A DNA stretch of 64,000 nucleotides, taken from assembly GCA_022113835.1 (NCBI GenBank), contig JAILWY010000012.1, positions 17,422,001-17,486,000 on the forward strand, in the 5' to 3' direction. This DNA comes from Atopsyche davidsoni (Eukaryota; Arthropoda; Insecta; Trichoptera; Hydrobiosidae). This document shows positions 58,898-64,000 of the stretch, piece by piece. The translations under genes and the position numbers were made by a program. The notes under the pieces are model-generated. The model had not been told where the DNA came from, did not search any database, and saw nothing but the letters and a program-made list of their open reading frames with translations. Numbering within the stretch: position 1 is the stretch's first letter; each line of letters starts with the position of its first letter.

Positions 58898-61800
58898 TTA
58901 ATCTATCATCAGCTCGAAATGGACGGACCCCTGTCGGTCCTTGTGTCCTCCCACATATTTGATGTTCTTGGCCCAGGCGCGGCACTCGATGTTTATAATC
59001 CTGTTCACTAAAAAAAAATACAATATTATGAACATCATGCAAAAAAAGTAGATAAGTAGATACGTATTTTTAAATGCGTAAAGCGGCCTACACACGGGAC
59101 AACGCATAAGACCAGTAATTGTTTAATTTTTAATTCCTGGAGATGGCCCCAGTCTGAATGTTACAATTTTGTCGAAAGATTTTGTCGACACTATCGGCTT
59201 TCGGTTGTCGGTTGGTAGTCCCGCGTGTAGGCCGCTTAGCCAATGCGGATTTTTAACGATAGCATCACGAAAGCAATTGCTGATACGATGGGACCTTAAA
59301 TGGGGCACAAACCGCAGTCTTGTATTGTTTATAAGTTTAACTGCAGCATAAACGCATTGTTACGTTTTTAGAGTCCATGTAAAAGTTTAGCTTGCTACAA
59401 GTGGCAAAACACTAAAAAATAAATTAAATAACCGTGCGCGACTCAACTTTATTTCTTTCAGTTTGACAAATAATTGTATTCTTGGTATACAAAATATACT
59501 TATAGTGTGTAAACCGGAATCTGACTTGTTCCTCCAGTACACATAATAAATTATGCAACGTCTATGAAAAACGTTTTTAAGGTATTTTTAAATCAATTAT
59601 ACTCAGAAATACTGGAGATTAAAGAGATAACTAAGTGGGGTTAACCTTATCTGATATTATACAATTGGCCCTTGACCCCCAGAGCGCTGGAAGCCGTACG
59701 CAATTAAATCTAAAAATGAGATTAACGGCGCGACAACTGGCGCAATATACGCACGAGTAATGTATTATACTTACAGTGTCGCTCGGCGAGGGCAAGCAAT
59801 ATACCGAAATCTACATACATATTAATATTACATTAGTATGATAATATCATACCGACAATTAACCACATCAAGTCCTCACCGCACCTCCTCGTGTACCGGT
59901 CCACCCAAACGCAGTGCCTGACTTGGGACCACAGCGAATGCCAAGTCAGTTGCCAGGTTTGAGATATAGACATATCAATTAAGTTAACGTAAATTCAAAC
60001 TGTGAAACTAAACCAGGATACGAGAGTCTGAGGAAAGAAACTGAACACGGAACATGAAATATATATAACCAATAATCACCTCTCCTGACACCTCCCCCGA
60101 GTCATGAAGAGCACGTGCAAGGCCAATCAAATCGTATTCTAGGTTCTCACAAGGCTTCCCTTATTTATTTTCATGTAGCATGTGTGCTTATCTCGAGATA
60201 TATGAGGATGTTACTCTGAAACCTCTGACTCTCGCTAGTTATCATCGTGTCAGCAAATCCGTTTGAACTTTGCGAGTCAGTTAGTGGCTCAGCGACCTAA
60301 GTACTCCCTCGGAGTAAAGGCATTAAAGTTTTTGCGTCAACTGGTAGGTATAAAGTATTTAGCCTAACCAAGTGTGTGTAAACTTAAATTGTACCTGAAT
60401 AAAGTACAGGTAAAACTTTTTAAACTTTAACCGTAAACTTTTATTAAGCGTTTAAACTCGAACAAGCACTCCCTATAAATCAATAATTGGATCAGTTTTA
60501 TTTTATGCTGTCAATTGCCGACTTCCGCGAAAATTCACATCCTTAGTAAATTTGCTATTTTAGGAACAATTATCTTCCACACCCTTCACGTGCATATGTT
60601 CTTGCAGACCCAATAAGCTAGAACAAACAATTAATAACGAAGAGGGTCGTAAACAACGGATAAAGTGTCCACAATCAACTCGAGCATTCAGTATTCTCAT
60701 CCATAAATAAAACAATATAAACGCAATTTCCTTTCATAAAATAGCGTGGCCGCGAGGGTGGCTTCCAAACCGAGCAAAGCATTTTCGCCCCCCACCCCAA
60801 TGTACACAAGACAATAAAAAAGTCTGGGAATCCCCCGGCTCCGAACTAATTCTCGTGGGGGGAAGCCGCGGGTGGCTTCCGGTCTATTTCTATGAAGGTT
60901 GGTTTTCCAATGTTGACGATTCGTAAGAAGATTACGCGCTTGCTGTGCAAGAATAGCTGCGACTTGCGGTTTTATCACTCAGTCAATTGTGCGTTTTTTC
61001 AGGGGATTTATTAAAATAATTTCCTTATTGTCATTAGATTAATATGTTAAAATGTGTGGTGAATAGTTTTTTGCGGTATGTTTTGGTTCTCCAGATTGCA
61101 TCAATATGAAAGAGTATTCTTGGAAATCGATTGCTCGAATATTCCAAAAGAAATTTAAAGGTTATTTAATTGTATTTTTAAAAGAAAAAATAACACTGGA
61201 GGCATTTATGGCAACAATGTTAAAATTTATTCCCCTGGTATCACCGATATGCCACTTAAACGAGGCCCACTCTGCTGATGACACCGACTTCGTTATTGGC
61301 AGCCGATATGTTCATTTATATAAATTAACCCACAGTGTAACAATAAACGACTAAACGGATCTAAAATTGAAGTAATCAAAATAAAGTCTGTACGTAACAG
61401 ATGAGATTAAGAGTACTCACGTGGAGGACGCATGAACTGCACAGCAACCAGAGGGCTGAGATAGCCCGGCGTGTTGGTGTACGGGAAGTAATAGTCAGGC
61501 AGGCCTCGCTCGGGCACGTACTTCACGCCGCCCTCCTGCAGCAGCTCGTTGTCCACGGGGCTGTCTCCACCGCACGTGATCCACACCTGCCGCCTCTGCA
61601 ATGAACCAACAAGTCTTCGTTAAAATACAAATAAACATACCTCACTGTCAACCTAGTTTTTCACGAGAAGTGACACGAGTAAAACTTTGCTTGAGTCTTG
61701 CTACCTAACCTTGCTTGGTGTCCATCCCCCGTCTGCCACAAAAAAAGGACCGTTTTACCTGGCGAAATCGTGTCATTTAATTAATTTAATTGTCGCTTTA

Positions 61801-63973
61801 TTTTTCTATGCCGAAAGTTGATTTTTTTATATAGTATTGAGAAAACTATAAATTATATTTATATATTTTTTATTATTTAATTAACGTCCATTTTCAGGGT
61901 AAAATAAAATCATGAAGATGTTAAAAAATTGGATAAAATGACGACTTTTCAAAACCAAAGTTTGTCAAAGATTTTTTTATTTTTATTTTTAAAATAATAA
62001 ATCGAACAGGGTTTATATTTAATCTTTCAATTTCAATTTAAAAAAAGACTTTTAAATGTTTAGGACTCTTAGAACAGGGACATGACGAATCTCCAAATTC
62101 CTACACTTCAATCGGAAAAACACATATTTATCATATTAAAAGTAAATTTACGAGAAATGTAAAAATATTCTGTTCGGAAGGGATGTATCTAACTTTTTGC
62201 ATTTACATTTTTTTGATTGGTGCAGTCGATTTTTCGCAAAACGGACCAGAAAATGATCAAAAAAACTCGAGTATGGGGCTTAGACCCTTAAGAGACGATG
62301 TCTTCTGTCTAGAACTGACTGTCTGTCTGTGTATCCAGTTCTACAATTCCGAACGAACGTATTCAACTTATATAAGTCTAATTTTTCAACTGAATTTTAA
62401 ATGCTCATTCAACTAGTGCTATGTGCAAATAATCGCTAGACTTACTTCTCATAAATTGCACACGGACAGATAGCCACATTTTTTCGAATAAATTTAATTA
62501 TATGTAAAAAAAATTATATACACATAATTATCACATTAAAGTTTAATATATCATTAGAAAAATCCGCGTACATGAGTTGAGTTGAGTTGAGATTAATATT
62601 TGACTATATTTTACCTGCTCGTATCGTGCGCTTAGGTGTAAGATAATGCAAACATGTGTATTTGGAGCATAATAATAATCATTACCGATGCTAATCGAAC
62701 GCAATCGATCATTTAATCTGACAATCACCTTTAATTAGTGCTCCGTTTGCGCACTTTGTGAAACTCGCACTCCGTTCATGGCGTTAATTCACATATACAG
62801 TGTGCATACATAAACAATGCGTTATTAATGAGGGAAATTAGCAGCTGTGGATGCACGTGCTTTTCTTTCAGGGTTATCTGTGCAAATACAATATAAAATT
62901 ATTCAATAAAAAAACGTTTGCTCGAAATTTTTGTTGATAAGAAAAAAAAACCATCGACTTCTACCAAACTCAAACTGGCGTGAGCCACAATGCACCACTT
63001 TTGGACTTCTCGATCAAGAGTCAATAATCTTAACTATTGAGCCAACGTGCTAACATTTGAAATCTCCTTTTTATTTCATTGTTTTCTAGCATTTTTCAGT
63101 GTTCCAGTTGGAGATGAGAATTAGTTTAAGGATCTGCTCTGTATGATTTGAAACTAAAATTTTTCATATAATACTTTCTTAATTTACGTTAATTCCGTTA
63201 ACATAAAGTGATACTATCAGTTTAATTCTAATAGCGATAAAAAAACATGTTTTAAATATTTTCGTGTTGAAAAAATAAGCCAAAGTCATTGATCCGATAA
63301 ACAAATACACAAAAAAATATAAATTCCTATCGATCAAGGTTACATGTGTGTCTCTGATTTGAGATATGAAAAAATGTTGAAAATAAAACGACAGGTATGC
63401 GTTTGACATTGATAACGAATACTTAAAACATCGGTAGAAATTTCCTACAGATTTATACCAGACCGATTAGAACTTCACATTTCGGAGTCACTGCGTGTTT
63501 TTGACCAGAACTGGTTTCATTATAAGCGGGCATCTAATTAAAGAATATCAAAAATAGCCGTTAAGTACCACTTGTCGCCTAAACTATTCAACTGTACACG
63601 GTATGAACTAAAACAAGACCAAGTCTAATGCAAACGATATTAAAAGTTGATATTTATTTTTTAATCTGTAGCTTCCATACATAAAAATAGAAAAGGAGAT
63701 TAAAAAGCATTTTTGAATAGGAATTTTCATTCGTACATTTTGTAATTTTTATTTTGCTATTGCTTATAAGTCTATGTTAATATGTGTAGCATTTAAAACG
63801 AGGGTGACTATCGTTTTTTATTTTTGTTCTAAATAATCTCTCATCCCTTGATTATAAAGACGAATGCTTACATTTTTTTCAGGCAGCTGTTTGATGTAGT
63901 CTTTCAGATCTTGCGGCATGTCTTCGGGAAGGTTGTTGGGGTCGTCGTAAAATTCAGGCACCCAGCCGTAGAT
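58898..63973 (-). CDS. nrv: Na+/K+-ATPase beta subunit, nervana type (last three exons; 5' part beyond the window)
   Basis: Minus-strand exons, 5' to 3': 63,872-63,973 (IYGWVPEFYDDPNNLPEDMP); 61,421-61,595 (RRQVWITCGGD, then DYYFPYTNTPGYLSPLVAVQ); 58,898-59,007 (INIECRAWAKNIKY, then DRQGSVHFELMID and TAA). Phases agree: 0 between the first two, 1 between the last two. These are the conserved ectodomain blocks of Na+/K+-ATPase beta subunits, including the last disulphide pair (WITC and IEC) and the invariant YYFPYTNTPGYLSPLVAV. The protein is a glycosylated type II membrane subunit needed for pump assembly and, in flies, septate-junction function. The upstream exons lie beyond the window. Which nervana copy it is cannot be decided from these exons. 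Confidence 0.93.
59081..59237. mobile_element. 157-bp MITE with aagcggcctacac inverted ends, in an intron
   Basis: The left end 'aagcggcctacacacgggac' and the right end 'gtcccgcgtgtaggccgctt' are inverted copies, 19 of 20 bases matching. No long target duplication is visible; the flanking bases would allow a 2-3 base TA or TAA type. Superfamily uncertain. It lies in the last intron of the beta-subunit gene, about 75 bases upstream of the final exon. Confidence 0.7.
59240..61420. other. Remainder of the last intron of the minus-strand beta gene
   Basis: I see no nested gene that I can support. A small GC-richer patch at about 60,740-60,880 contains 'cccccaccccaatg' and 'cgtggggggaagccgc', but the open frame there (93 codons on the minus strand) is unrecognised. 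Confidence 0.4.
61691..62291 (-). mobile_element. TTAA-flanked MITE, copy C, in an intron of the beta-subunit gene
   Basis: This copy is opposite in orientation to copies A and B. It ends at 62,282-62,291 as AGACCC-TTAA and begins near 61,691 as 'ttgagtcttgctacctaacc', a decayed version of copy B's right terminus. It is the most complete uninterrupted copy, about 600 bases. It shares 'ggtgtccatcccccgtctgcc' and 'ccgttttacctggcgaaatc' with the right part of copy B. The open frame across its end is not conserved as a protein in the other copies. Confidence 0.75.
62300..63871. other. Intron sequence with a possible reversed tRNA-like SINE head
   Basis: Mostly AT-rich and featureless. On the minus strand at about 62,960-63,060, 'gttggctcaatagttaag' in A-box position, an anticodon-loop-like 'gactcttgatcgagaagtcc' and a later 'gagtttgg' resemble a degenerate tRNA. 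It is too diverged for a functional tRNA and may be a tRNA-derived SINE. Confidence 0.3.
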
Positions 63974-64000
63974 CTGCAGGAAAAAAAACATAGCATCTTT

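Noticed and set aside
62940..63060. Possible minus-strand tRNA gene
   Set aside because: A- and B-box-like segments are present, but the acceptor and D stems do not pair convincingly. It is more likely a decayed SINE head.
1..64000. CRISPR arrays, bacterial operons, rRNA genes
   Set aside because: No spaced direct repeats of CRISPR type, no rRNA-like blocks and no prokaryotic gene organisation are visible. The window is eukaryotic.

Overview
The window is AT-rich animal nuclear DNA with short exons, GT-AG introns, a metazoan neuronal gene and many decayed transposons. Gene content, intron sizes, the TTAA-flanked (piggyBac-type) and hAT-type elements and the R2-like retroelement remnant fit an insect, most likely a butterfly or moth. 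The order is an inference; no species is claimed.

Layout. Positions 1-32,000 hold no gene I can name. They are mostly AT-rich non-coding sequence with repeats and several GC-rich islands, some of which look like exons (best: 24,931-25,078; 30,020-30,140; 28,482-28,706 on the minus strand). Transposons there include a TTAA-flanked MITE family (13.7 kb; 18.6-20.25 kb), a piggyBac-like element nested inside the second copy (18,889-19,924), other piggyBac-like remains (15.3-15.7 kb, 17.2-17.6 kb), a Tc1/mariner-like transposase fragment (24.4 kb) and a 402-bp hAT element with a perfect 8-bp target duplication (25,243-25,644).

Positions 32,027-41,128 (+) carry nine consecutive, phase-compatible exons of the skywalker/TBC1D24 gene: the second half of the TBC domain, the linker and the whole TLDc domain to the stop codon. 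The first half of the TBC domain was not found.

Positions 45,309-52,412 (+) hold what appears to be a complete, highly diverged Na+/K+-ATPase beta-subunit gene. I assembled it as eight exons whose phases all agree (about 343 residues). Its second intron carries an internally deleted Ty3/gypsy LTR retrotransposon (45,833-49,620), which itself holds a 204-bp hAT MITE. Its last intron carries a spacerless ~200-bp palindrome.

Positions 53.0-55.4 kb contain two decayed non-LTR retrotransposon pieces: a generic LINE reverse transcriptase (+) and an R2-clade C-terminal region (-). Positions 58,898-63,973 (-) hold the last three exons of a canonical Na+/K+-ATPase beta subunit (nervana type), which continues past the right edge. 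The two beta genes are convergent and share intron positions and phases, so they look like old duplicates rather than retrocopies.

Functionally, skywalker (synaptic vesicle/endosome traffic) and the Na+/K+ pump beta subunits are both membrane-physiology genes, but nothing in the sequence shows that they work together. The main result is the diverged beta-subunit gene and its convergent canonical neighbour.
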